In this document: positions 7,528 through 15,292 of the stretch, piece after piece | How positions within the stretch are numbered: the first letter of the stretch is position 1 | How the letters are laid out: the number at the start of each line of letters is the position of its first letter | From: Candidatus Nanosynbacter sp. TM7-087 | GTDB lineage: Bacteria > Patescibacteriota > Saccharimonadia > Saccharimonadales > Saccharimonadaceae | Direction: 5' to 3' | NCBI RefSeq assembly: GCF_022828365.1 | Contig: NZ_JAJQJU010000002.1 | Span: 48,000 to 111,999 of the forward strand | DNA length: 64,000 nucleotides | Translations under genes and position numbers: made by a program | Notes under the pieces: model-generated | Databases searched by the model: none | What the model saw: the letters and a program-made list of their open reading frames with translations, nothing else | What the model was told of the DNA's origin: nothing

Positions 7528-8895
7528 TTATCGTCTTTCCGTAAAGTAGCGCGCTGCATCTGAAGAGAACAACATCATGATCATAATATGCACGCCAATT
7601 GAGATCAAAAGCAGCATAATCGACGCATTAATTCGCCCAATTGTCACGGATAAAGATTCGGTGACAATAGCTAATGTCGCCACAGAAAGTAGTGAGATTC
7701 GCGCCCGACTACTTCCTCGAAGCAACAACCCAACCAGCACGATTTCCGCCACGACCAGCAGAACATTAAAGCCAGCCATCATTGACAACATAGTATTCGC
7801 GGCATTTATATCAATTCCGTCAATATTCACAACCTGCACCAAAGTCGTCGGCCAGCTAGAAAAGTCCACCAACATTTGCCCAATTGTGAATAACGACGCC
7901 AGAATCATTAGTCCACCGCCAATTAAAATCTGCGGTGGTCGGCGACTCCAAAGCTCTTCCAATAAAGTTTCGTGATTTCGTGGATGACGATCATAAATTG
8001 TGCCATCCATAATCACCCCGAGCCGCGTTGAAGCGGTGACATTATCACCAGCCTTTATTCGACCAACTCCCAAAATTGGCAAATCGCCATCAGTGCGGAT
8101 AGAATCTCCAAGACCATTGCGCGAATGATAACCCGTTGAAAAATCCTTTAATATCGTCACTCTAACATTTTTATTGTTACTTTTAACTGACTCAATGATA
8201 TAATCTCGTTCAATATCAATATTCTCGTCAATTTTATGTGTGAACTGAAAAGTAAACAAAGAAAAGCCAACACTCTTATCGTATGTACCAGCCGCCAACC
8301 AATCAACTCGATGACCGCCAGGAAGAAGCCAGCCAGTTGGGCATCGCCAAAACCTAACGTGATGACGACGCCTTGGATTGCCGTCAACTTCCTGCTGATA
8401 AGCAAAGTCTTGCCGTCTGCCAAACAAAAATGCTGGCGACACTGGCGCATTTGGATAACTACGACCACTAAGCACAGTAAGCACCATTTTCCAAGCTGAT
8501 CTTGGAGTTATGTCATCCGCCAAAACCCAGCCAGCCTCAGTCATTGCCTTATGGAGCTTTTCTTCCGAGCCACGCACGCTCAAATTGACAGGGTCGCTTA
8601 ATACTCCGTCCGCCGTTCGCGTCCTGCCGATAAAATAATTCGGTACGTACATATTGCTCAAAATTCGATGAAGTCTAGGCAACGCCAAATATGCTACAAT
8701 TATCCACACAACAAAGAATAAGCCAACCAGCCACCAACCGCCCGTCGCCCAACCTTCTCTAAGCACCAACCACGCCAACCAAAACGACGCCAAACCTGCA
8801 AAGATAAAAAAGGATTGGTCTAACAATGCAGTCAAGGTCTTCAAGGAGCGATCTTGCCTGGCTGCTATTTTTTTTGGAGTTTTTGCTGAACTCAT
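7528..8895 (-). CDS. LssY_C-domain integral membrane protein
   Basis: 455 residues. Two N-terminal membrane spans (about 28-72) are followed by a soluble domain (about 110-300) and four or five C-terminal spans (about 325-450). The soluble domain carries the LssY_C pattern: AGWVLADDITPRSAW, PVSPAFLFGRRQDFAYQ, RRRHHVRFW, then THKIDENIDIERDY. LssY_C proteins are common in actinobacteria and have no firm biochemical function. The ATG overlaps the gmk stop by 4 nt (ATGA), yet a TATAAT box inside the gmk 3' end lies exactly 6 nt upstream. The gene can therefore be read both from the operon and from its own leaderless promoter. Confidence 0.82.
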   Translation of the reverse strand: MSSAKTPKKIAARQDRSLKTLTALLDQSFFIFAGLASFWLAWLVLREGWATGGWWLVGLFFVVWIIVAYLALPRLHRILSNMYVPNYFIGRTRTADGVLSDPVNLSVRGSEEKLHKAMTEAGWVLADDITPRSAWKMVLTVLSGRSYPNAPVSPAFLFGRRQDFAYQQEVDGNPRRRHHVRFWRCPTGWLLPGGHRVDWLAAGTYDKSVGFSLFTFQFTHKIDENIDIERDYIIESVKSNNKNVRVTILKDFSTGYHSRNGLGDSIRTDGDLPILGVGRIKAGDNVTASTRLGVIMDGTIYDRHPRNHETLLEELWSRRPPQILIGGGLMILASLFTIGQMLVDFSSWPTTLVQVVNIDGIDINAANTMLSMMAGFNVLLVVAEIVLVGLLLRGSSRARISLLSVATLAIVTESLSVTIGRINASIMLLLISIGVHIMIMMLFSSDAARYFTERR

Positions 8896-9602
8896 AGATT
8901 AATTATATCATTGAGGAGATTTCGAGCTACCAAACGCGCCTCGTCATCTTGACGCTTAAACACGTCGCCGCGCAAAATAATTTCCTCGGTCACTCGAATT
9001 GCTCGCTCCAAATCGTCATTGATAATCACGTGATAATACGGAACTTCAAGCGCGTAAGCCAACTCTTTTATCGCTGAAGCATGGCGCTTTGGCCACTCCG
9101 CCTGAAAATCTTCTTCGGTTGCATAACGCTTTTTTAATCGCTCAATCCAAGTTTGGCTATTTGGCGGCACAATAAAAATCGCAATGCTATCTGGCGCCAG
9201 TCGCTCATACTCCTCCACGCCCTGAACGTCAATGTCGGTAATTGCCACGCGGTTCTGATCATGCGCTAATTTCAGCTCAGCCACCGATGTCCCATAAACT
9301 GTACCGTGGACAAACTTTGCCTCAATAAATTCATTATTTTGTAGCATATTTTCGGCAGTTTGCAAATCAATAAAGTGATAATCAATTCCATCTTGCTCGG
9401 CACATCCATTATTTGTGCGTGGCGCACGCGTAGTGTGAGAAACAATATCGCGAAACTCCGTCGACTTCAGCAATTGTTTTTTTATCGTGTCTTTGCCCGC
9501 ACCAGAAATTCCCGCGAGCAGCGCAATTTTCGTACTTTTGACCAACTCAATTGTCGATTCAGTTGGCTGATAATTTGTAATAAGATCTTCAATACTTAGC
9601 AT
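8892..9602 (-). CDS. gmk: Guanylate kinase
   Basis: 236 residues, slightly longer than the usual ~205 because of about 25 extra residues before the P-loop. The P-loop reads LLAGISGAGKDTI, followed by the GMP-binding SHTTRAPR and GIDYHFI, the GTVYGTS segment and AITDIDVQG. It phosphorylates GMP to GDP with ATP. It lies between the nucleotidase-like gene (10-nt gap) and the LssY_C gene (4-nt overlap). The P-loop has GAGKDT where most Gmk have GAGKST. Confidence 0.93.
   Translation of the reverse strand: MLSIEDLITNYQPTESTIELVKSTKIALLAGISGAGKDTIKKQLLKSTEFRDIVSHTTRAPRTNNGCAEQDGIDYHFIDLQTAENMLQNNEFIEAKFVHGTVYGTSVAELKLAHDQNRVAITDIDVQGVEEYERLAPDSIAIFIVPPNSQTWIERLKKRYATEEDFQAEWPKRHASAIKELAYALEVPYYHVIINDDLERAIRVTEEIILRGDVFKRQDDEARLVARNLLNDIINL
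8902..8907 (-). promoter_or_regulatory. -10 box inside gmk for the LssY_C gene
   Basis: TATAAT on the minus strand within the last codons of gmk, 6 nt before the next ATG. Confidence 0.5.
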
Positions 9603-9611
9603 AATATTTAC

Positions 9612-10070
9612 CTATAATAACTCATCAAGTACAGATTGCCAATTGGGAAATTCAGAACTTCCAAAACGAATAAGCCGACCAGGAAACTCGCCCGCACCAT
9701 TCGCCGTCCGATCGTCAATCAAAATATCGCCTCGACTCAAATTCTTTGCTGACGAAAAAATAACCTTACGGAAGAAAACATTATCCGAACCTTCGCCGCC
9801 AAAATACTTTTTCACCCACGCCAACTTATCACCCAAAGCCGTCGGATTTTCCCACGGAGAGGAAGATAAAATATATAAATCGTATTTGTCTTTCAGAGCG
9901 TAAACCGCCTCGATAGCTCCAGGCATAGGTTCCATCAAAGAAAAAATTCCTGGAATATTATCGTGCTGACCAGCAAACTCATCAATCAACTCGGGCGATA
10001 TTTTTGTTAAAGCAGATTTGAAATCCGCCAAAACACCATCCATATCAATATAAACAATAGGTTTTTTCAT
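9612..10070 (-). CDS. HAD-family 5'-nucleotidase (NT5C type)
   Basis: 152 residues. Motif I is IDMDGVLADF at the N-terminus (nucleophile Asp and acid Asp two residues on). Motif II is in YILSSSPWEN and the motif IV acids are in ILIDDRTANG. Compact HAD proteins of this type are cytosolic or mitochondrial deoxyribonucleotidases (pyrimidine 5'-nucleotidase type C). The substrate here is not shown. It follows the C-terminal lepA fragment with an AGGG ribosome site and precedes gmk, so it may act in nucleotide salvage. Family sure, substrate unsure. Confidence 0.82.
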   Translation of the reverse strand: MKKPIVYIDMDGVLADFKSALTKISPELIDEFAGQHDNIPGIFSLMEPMPGAIEAVYALKDKYDLYILSSSPWENPTALGDKLAWVKKYFGGEGSDNVFFRKVIFSSAKNLSRGDILIDDRTANGAGEFPGRLIRFGSSEFPNWQSVLDELL

Positions 10071-10072
10071 AA

Positions 10073-11035
10073 TTAATCCCTTTTTAGCATCACCATAAAC
10101 GCTTCACTTGGTATGTCAACTTTGCCGAAGCGCTTCATTCGTTTTTTACCACGCGCCTGCTTGGCGAGAAGCTTCTTTTTACGACTGACATCGCCGCCGT
10201 AAAGATAACCCGTAACGTCCTTTCGGTAAGCGCCGATATTTTCCCTGGCAATAAATTTACCACCAATTGCCGCCTGCAATGAAACCTCAAAGCTCTGGCG
10301 CGGCACAACTTCTTTCAATTTCTTAACAATCTCACGCCCCAAATGTTGAGATTCTGACCGATGGCACATTACGCTCAACGAATCAACCATTTCGCCCGCC
10401 ACATAAAAATCGACGCGCACCAAATCTTCCACTTGATAATCTGCCAACTCATAATTAAACGAACCGTAGCCGCTGGTAATAGATTTCAATTGGTCATAAA
10501 AATCCGTCAATAAATTCGCAAGTGGCGCCGCAAATGAAATCAGCGCCCGCTCGTCAATGTAACTCAGGTTTTTCTGGCGACCACGCTTACTCACAATCAG
10601 CTGAATCACCGCACCAATGTAATCCTGCGGCACGACAATTTCGCCATCAATCCACGGCTCGCGAATCTCTTTTATTTGCGCCGGGTCGGGCAATTCACTA
10701 GCAGATTTAATATCCAGCTCCTCTCCATTCGTCAAACTAACTTGATAATCAGTACTCGGATTGGTCACAATCAAATCCAAATTATATTCACGCTCCAATC
10801 GCTCGCGAATAATGTCCATATGAAGCAGACCCAAAAATCCGATTCGCACACCATAGCCCAAAACCGGCGAATTCTCCGGCTCGAATTGCAGCGCCGAATC
10901 GCTCAGGCTCAACTTTTCAATTGCTTCTTTCAGGTCATTATAGTCTTCATTGGACACCGGGAAAAACCCCGCATAGACAAACGGCTTAACTTCTTTATAG
11001 CCTGGAAGTGGCTGGACGGTAATTTTTTCAGTCAT
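10073..11035 (-). CDS. lepA: Elongation factor 4 (LepA), C-terminal half of a split gene
   Basis: 320 residues beginning MTEKITVQPLPGYKEVKPFV, which in intact LepA lies at the junction between domains II and III. The rest is complete: PVLGYGVRIGFLGLLHMDII, the domain V stretch, and the C-terminal EF4 domain ending with GKVDIPSEAFMVMLK. Intact LepA back-translocates ribosomes and needs the GTPase half. That half is encoded 1.7 kb upstream, beyond inserted DNA. This half starts with ATG, and a TATAAT box lies about 11 nt upstream, so it could be expressed alone. The downstream order (NT5C, gmk) continues the ancestral operon. Confidence 0.9.
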   Translation of the reverse strand: MTEKITVQPLPGYKEVKPFVYAGFFPVSNEDYNDLKEAIEKLSLSDSALQFEPENSPVLGYGVRIGFLGLLHMDIIRERLEREYNLDLIVTNPSTDYQVSLTNGEELDIKSASELPDPAQIKEIREPWIDGEIVVPQDYIGAVIQLIVSKRGRQKNLSYIDERALISFAAPLANLLTDFYDQLKSITSGYGSFNYELADYQVEDLVRVDFYVAGEMVDSLSVMCHRSESQHLGREIVKKLKEVVPRQSFEVSLQAAIGGKFIARENIGAYRKDVTGYLYGGDVSRKKKLLAKQARGKKRMKRFGKVDIPSEAFMVMLKRD

Positions 11036-11046
11036 AACTATTTGTT

Positions 11047-11052
11047 ATTATA
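11047..11052 (-). promoter_or_regulatory. Possible -10 box before the lepA C-terminal half
   Basis: TATAAT on the minus strand, about 11 nt before the ATG of the C-terminal lepA fragment. No good -35 box is seen. If used, it would allow expression of the detached half. Confidence 0.35.
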
Positions 11053-11145
11053 TCAGCTCAATGTTTTTATATAAACGCACAGTAAATCGCTACTTGCATA
11101 CCTACTTATTCTCAGCAAATTATTCCTTACACACTGAGGTCTAAT

Positions 11146-11616
11146 CTATAACTGCTCAAAAATCTTATGAGCTTGATTCTTGCTAATAGTCTGAACCAGT
11201 TCAGCGTAGCTCATCCACCGACCGCGTTTAGCTTTGTCGCGACGATAATCCTTCTCGTCAGTAATATCACCCTTAACTATCACATCAACATTACGCCAAG
11301 CGATCCAAGGTATGTCATCGCTCAAAAAGCTATAATCTAGATGAACATAATTTTCGTTGATCAGTTTATAGTCTGACGATGAAAATCCGCGCGCATACAA
11401 CTCGCGGAGAATAACGTCTGCTAGTTCGGCAAAGTTGTCAGCAGTGACATACAGAAAGTCATCGTATTCTTCACCAAGTTCGTATGATCGTCCATTCATA
11501 AAAATACTATACGAATCATCGTCAACAATTTTCTCGTCCAACCACACGCGGTGGTCGCGTGTTATCGGAATTACGCGACATCTAATCTTCTCTGTAAAGT
11601 TTTTGAAATTACTCAT
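11146..11616 (-). CDS. Hypothetical protein within the lepA insertion
   Basis: I do not recognise this protein of about 156 residues, taken from the ATG of MSNFKNFTEK (an upstream in-frame start at 11640 gives 164). It is soluble, acidic and aromatic-rich. Recognisable stretches are RDHRVWLDEKIVDDDSYS, LYVTADNFAELADVIL and KRGRWMSYAELV. No catalytic motif or membrane segment is seen. It sits between the mazG-like gene and the lepA C-terminal half, inside the inserted DNA, so it was probably acquired with the insertion. Confidence 0.6.
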   Translation of the reverse strand: MSNFKNFTEKIRCRVIPITRDHRVWLDEKIVDDDSYSIFMNGRSYELGEEYDDFLYVTADNFAELADVILRELYARGFSSSDYKLINENYVHLDYSFLSDDIPWIAWRNVDVIVKGDITDEKDYRRDKAKRGRWMSYAELVQTISKNQAHKIFEQL

Positions 11617-11691
11617 AATCGCCAACAACAGATATATCAATACCTATTTCGTGCATTTTATTACATCTGCGCTTTTCAATACTGGTATGTA

Positions 11692-12006
11692 CTATTTCCA
11701 CTGTCGCGTCTGGTTGATCTTGTGCTTCTCAAAATACACTTCCGCCAAATTGACATCAAACCGATTTGCCAATTCCATCAAATAGTTCAGCACGTCCGCG
11801 AACTCCTCGCGCAGATTGTCGTGATTGTCAGGTTTTTTCTCACCCTTAAATCCTGTCTCTTTGCGAACTGCTTTTGCCAGCTCGCCAACTTCCTCAGTAA
11901 ACAATAAGAACACTTCAGTGACAGAATTTTTATCCCACCCCTTCTCTTTACATGTTTGATCGAGGTGTTTTTGTAATTCAGTTAAGCTGATTGTTTGTGG
12001 ATTCAT
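11692..12006 (-). CDS. MazG-like nucleotide pyrophosphohydrolase
   Basis: 104 residues of all-alpha MazG fold. The metal-binding acids are seen in FTEEVGELAKAVRKE (EExxE) and LREEFADVLNYLMELA (ExxD). This family hydrolyses (d)NTPs to (d)NMP and PPi, often for house-cleaning. The gene is inside the DNA that splits lepA. Its first ~30 nt and ~27 nt of leader occur a second time, degenerate, at 12756-12812. A TATAAT box at 12112-12107 suggests its own promoter with a ~95-nt leader. A second MazG-family gene lies at 24608-24955. Confidence 0.82.
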   Translation of the reverse strand: MNPQTISLTELQKHLDQTCKEKGWDKNSVTEVFLLFTEEVGELAKAVRKETGFKGEKKPDNHDNLREEFADVLNYLMELANRFDVNLAEVYFEKHKINQTRQWK

Positions 12007-12033
12007 GATTTTTCCTTCTTTAATCTTAATTAA
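11975..12033. repeat. Imperfect direct repeat, copy 1 (mazG start region)
   Basis: 59 nt spanning the first codons and leader of the mazG-like gene. It is similar over its whole length to 12756-12812, with a handful of substitutions and a 2-nt gap. The copies flank the SemiSWEET gene and transposase remnant. Confidence 0.8.
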
Positions 12034-12178
12034 CTTACACTTGATGGAATATAAACATAGCAGGAAGCAAGAATCTGCTCGCTATCCAATCCTATTTTTA
12101 ATTACTATTATACTCTGATTTATCAAACAATATATCACTTTGGTTAAATATTTTTTCCTGTGATAGTCCAAAATCTCT

Positions 12179-12212
12179 ACCAGCAACTTTTTTATGAAGT
12201 TGCTGGTTTTGT
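12179..12212 (+). terminator. Hairpin with T tail (polarity +)
   Basis: 11-bp inverted repeat ACCAGCAACTT/AAGTTGCTGGT with a 7-nt loop, followed on the plus strand by a TTTTGTTT tail. No plus-strand gene precedes it. On the minus strand it lies just after the SemiSWEET gene, where the T tail is weaker. It may be a bidirectional terminator or a leftover of the mobile DNA. Confidence 0.5.
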
Positions 12213-12223
12213 TTATATAACTT

Positions 12224-12487
12224 TTATAAAGAAGTAATAAAAGTTAAACCGCCTAATATCACTCCCGCTGCATTGGGAATGATGAGGATCCAGTCTTTTT
12301 TAGGTTCTTTTGTCCAACCATAGATTACCCAAATTAAACAAGAAACTGCTGCGAATAGTGGTTGGAATGGTTGAGCTTTTTCTCCTTGTAGGTTAGCGAT
12401 AATTTGTGGAATATATGCAATAAAGACAAGGATCCCAATAAAAGCTCCAATAGATCCGACAAAGCGATTAATTTTTTGTTTAGACAT
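12224..12487 (-). CDS. SemiSWEET/PQ-loop family small sugar transporter
   Basis: About 87 residues with three membrane spans, the size of bacterial SemiSWEETs, which work as dimers to carry sugars. The signature PQ motif is in AYIPQIIANLQG (span 1 end), followed by SCLIWVIYGW (span 2) and PNAAGVILGGLTF (span 3). I take the second of two ATGs, which has an AGG ribosome site about 8 nt upstream; the first would add MRYY. A consensus promoter (TTGACA, 18 nt, TATAAT) precedes it. The gene lies in the insertion that splits lepA. Substrate unknown. Confidence 0.85.
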   Translation of the reverse strand: MSKQKINRFVGSIGAFIGILVFIAYIPQIIANLQGEKAQPFQPLFAAVSCLIWVIYGWTKEPKKDWILIIPNAAGVILGGLTFITSL

Positions 12488-12507
12488 ATAATACCTCATG
12501 AGGTTTT

Positions 12508-12537
12508 ATTATATTATAAAGGAAAAGATGCTGTCAA
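12508..12537 (-). promoter_or_regulatory. SemiSWEET promoter
   Basis: TTGACA (12537-12532), 18-nt spacer, TATAAT (12513-12508). The -35 box overlaps the stop codon of the transposase remnant. Confidence 0.65.
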
Positions 12538-12710
12538 TAATTTTGTGTAAACACTCTAGTAGAGTCTTCAAACAAAGTAACTAAGTAACGTTCCAGAGCC
12601 TCCTCGTTAGGAAAAAGAACCTTCTATTTCGTTTGACGTTTGATTTCTTTATTAAGAGACTTAATGAGTTTTGTCGAATAAATGCTATGCCAAATCTGGT
12701 AAGGAAACTG
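12534..12710 (-). pseudogene. IS256-family (mutator-type) transposase, C-terminal remnant
   Basis: Read leftward from 12710, the minus strand gives QFPYQIWHSIYSTKLIKSLN, then KEIKRQTK, an in-frame TAG, then KVLFPNEEALERYLVTLFED and a TGA at 12534. The 'IYSTNLIESLNKEIKRxTK..FPNEEALERYL' pattern is the conserved C-terminus of IS256-family transposases. About 59 codons survive out of roughly 400, with an internal stop. Weaker similarity may extend to about 12745 in the same frame with another stop. It marks the DNA that splits lepA as mobile in origin. Confidence 0.82.
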
Positions 12711-12755
12711 ATTTCAGCAATCATACGCGTCAATACTACGAACCAACGCCAAAAA

Positions 12756-12812
12756 AATTCAGTTAAGCTTATTGTTTGTAGATTCGTGGTTTCCCTTTTT
12801 AATCTTAATTAA
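12756..12812. repeat. Imperfect direct repeat, copy 2 (degenerate mazG 5' end)
   Basis: 57 nt matching 11975-12033. The mazG ATG is changed to ACG here. The repeat lies next to the lepA breakpoint and supplies the 18 or so foreign residues at the end of the lepA N-terminal fragment. Confidence 0.8.
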
Positions 12813-13634
12813 ATATCTCCCCAGTGTTACCGTATCGCCAACCCGCGCCTCGCGTGTCGTTTTCAGGTTTGTCACAATATAGCCAATTTCGCCAGTTTCA
12901 AGCGAAGGGTCGGGTTGCATGGCTGGGTTAAGATGACCGACTTCCAGAGCTAGTCCATCTGCGCCAGTCGCCATCATTCGGATAGATTCGCCCTTTTTAA
13001 TTCGCCCGTCAACCACCCGCACGTATAAAATCACGCCACGATAATCGTCATAATAGCTATCAAAAATCAACGCCCTAGTCGGACCATCAGCCTCGCCAGT
13101 TGGTGCCGGAATTCGCTCGACAACCGCATCCAAAACCTTATCTACGTTTTGACCAGTTTTAGCAGAAATATGAATAATCTCGCTCTCGTCGCAACCCAAC
13201 AAATTAATAACTTGTCTGGATACGCGCGGTATATCAGCGGCCGGCAAATCAACCTTATTCAAAACCGGAATAATTGTCAAATCCTGCTCCATTGCCAGAT
13301 AAACATTCGACAATGTTTGCGCCTGAATTCCTTGGCTGGCATCAACCACTAATATCGCGCCCTCGCAAGCCTGCAAACTACGCGAAACTTCATAGCTAAA
13401 ATCGACATGTCCCGGAGTGTCAATCAAATTCAGATCTACATTTTTATATCGCATTCGCACCGGCGCCAACTTAATAGTAATGCCTTTTTCCCGCTCCAAA
13501 TCCATCGAGTCCAGCAACTGCGACTTCATCTCGCGCTTTTCTACCGTCCCAGTCATCTCCATCATTCGATCGGCCAGCGTAGACTTACCGTGGTCAATAT
13601 GAGCAATAATACAAAAATTCCGAATATTTTCCAT
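12759..13634 (-). CDS. lepA: Elongation factor 4 (LepA), N-terminal half of a split gene
   Basis: 291 residues. The GTPase domain is intact ([40 protein letters not shown]) and domain II follows up to ARVGDTVTL. The last ~20 residues ([11 protein letters not shown]...) are not LepA but read-through into the inserted DNA. The missing domains III to CTD are at 10073-11035. The start overlaps the murJ stop (TAATG) with AAGGA upstream. Whether the half folds or binds the C-terminal half is unknown. Both halves look free of other damage. Confidence 0.92.
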   Translation of the reverse strand: MENIRNFCIIAHIDHGKSTLADRMMEMTGTVEKREMKSQLLDSMDLEREKGITIKLAPVRMRYKNVDLNLIDTPGHVDFSYEVSRSLQACEGAILVVDASQGIQAQTLSNVYLAMEQDLTIIPVLNKVDLPAADIPRVSRQVINLLGCDESEIIHISAKTGQNVDKVLDAVVERIPAPTGEADGPTRALIFDSYYDDYRGVILYVRVVDGRIKKGESIRMMATGADGLALEVGHLNPAMQPDPSLETGEIGYIVTNLKTTREARVGDTVTLGRYLIKIKKGNHESTNNKLN

Positions 13635-15286
13635 TAGTCCTTAAACTCCAATCGTCCAAATAACACTTTTTTCAATCGCGATAAGATCGGGTCAATTTCT
13701 GGCAATTTTAGCCACTTCGAAGCCGCGGCATACGCGCCAAAACTAACCATTGAAATGATAACGAATTTCGGAAAAGCGCTAAAGAAGCTGTCGTCATGGT
13801 AACGAAATGGCAAAACCAACACACCAATATAACAAACTACACCCGTAATAATTCCAGCAAGTATCATCTTAAAAATCGCTCGCACAAACGTCATATCGAA
13901 TAATTTTGGCATTTGACGATTCATAACCGCCAAAAGAACAACCACTTCCAAAACCGCCACTGTCGATTGAGCCCAAGCCAATCCATACGCGCCCATTTTC
14001 AAGACCATCGATAAAACAATTGCTAAAATAATATTCAAAGTAATCGAGAAAATTGAAATATACAGCGGAGTTTTCGTATCTTGTCGAGCGTAAAATGCTC
14101 GCGCAGCCATATGGTAAATAGTTCGGAATAAAATTGCCACGACCAAACAGCCCAAAATTCCCGCGATTAGTGGAACACCACCATTACTAATAAAGTGCAC
14201 GACGTATCCCCTGGTAAAGAAAATCACCACCGACACCGGAAGTGCCATCCAAAAAATAATTCTCAGCAGGGAACGCAGGTCTTTTTGAAATAGGTCATTT
14301 CGACCTTCGCCCAAATGTTCAGTCAATTGAGGAAAGGCGGCATTTGAAATCGCCACGCCAATAAGATTGATCGGCATCATATGAAGAGTTAAAGCCTGCT
14401 GGTACGCCCTAACCGTTCCATCAGCCAAGCGCGAAGCCAAATTGACCTCGACCAAGCTAACCACATAATCCATTCCTTGATCGACAGAACGCGCTGGCAG
14501 CAAAGATAAAACTTTCCTAAAACCCTTGTTTCGCCAATAAATCTTGAAATTGTAATCAAACCCAAGTCCAGCCAAGCCAACCGCGCTGACGATCAATTGC
14601 AAAAACGACCCCAAAACCACGCCTAGCGCCACGCCCATAATGCCGCCGTCAAAAATCTGCCAGCCGAATAAATTGACGCCACCAGTAAACCACACCGTAC
14701 CAATAATAATACCGACGTTATACAGCATTGGCGCCAGCGCACAGAACATAAATCGCCCGACCGCTTGCTGAATACTAGCAATCACCGCCGCAACCGCAAA
14801 AATAAACGGATTAACCGCGATCACCTGCATCATACTAACCGCCAAAGCATGGCCAGACTCGCTCAGACCAGGTGCGATTAGATACTTCATCAACGGATCG
14901 GCAAAGATAATAATCAACACCGACGCCGCCATGGTTATTAGCGCCATAAAATTGATCATGCTCGAGCTAATTTGCCAAGCCGACTGCTTATTACCCTTGA
15001 CCCAGCGCTCATTAAAAACTGGAATAAACGTCACACTAAGCGCACCAGAAACCAGCACTGCAAACATAAAATCTGGCACCATGAAAGCTGCCGTATAAGC
15101 ATCTAGTCCAACCGGGTATCCCGCCGATACTCCATTTTTACTTGGCATGTAGGCTGAGTTTAGTAGACGATCACGGAAAAATCCCAGCAAGCTCGACAGC
15201 AACGTCGAGCTAGCCATAATCGTAGCAGCCAATTTAACATTAAGCCGCTGATTTATTTTCGTAACTGTACTACGAACGCGCCCCAT
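13634..15286 (-). CDS. murJ: Lipid II flippase MurJ
   Basis: 550 residues, MviN/MurJ family with about 14 membrane spans. Family stretches near the start are [16 protein letters not shown] and [21 protein letters not shown], with conserved Arg and Asp. MurJ moves lipid II across the cytoplasmic membrane for peptidoglycan polymerisation. It lies between ftsH (6-nt gap) and lepA (TAATG overlap). Its presence with murC shows a peptidoglycan wall. Confidence 0.93.
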   Translation of the reverse strand: MGRVRSTVTKINQRLNVKLAATIMASSTLLSSLLGFFRDRLLNSAYMPSKNGVSAGYPVGLDAYTAAFMVPDFMFAVLVSGALSVTFIPVFNERWVKGNKQSAWQISSSMINFMALITMAASVLIIIFADPLMKYLIAPGLSESGHALAVSMMQVIAVNPFIFAVAAVIASIQQAVGRFMFCALAPMLYNVGIIIGTVWFTGGVNLFGWQIFDGGIMGVALGVVLGSFLQLIVSAVGLAGLGFDYNFKIYWRNKGFRKVLSLLPARSVDQGMDYVVSLVEVNLASRLADGTVRAYQQALTLHMMPINLIGVAISNAAFPQLTEHLGEGRNDLFQKDLRSLLRIIFWMALPVSVVIFFTRGYVVHFISNGGVPLIAGILGCLVVAILFRTIYHMAARAFYARQDTKTPLYISIFSITLNIILAIVLSMVLKMGAYGLAWAQSTVAVLEVVVLLAVMNRQMPKLFDMTFVRAIFKMILAGIITGVVCYIGVLVLPFRYHDDSFFSAFPKFVIISMVSFGAYAAASKWLKLPEIDPILSRLKKVLFGRLEFKD

Positions 15287-15292
15287 AGTATT

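Noticed and set aside
11975..12812. Flanking repeats as target-site duplication or att sites
   Set aside because: The copies are too long and too diverged for an IS target duplication, and one copy contains the mazG start codon. A gene-fragment duplication fits better.
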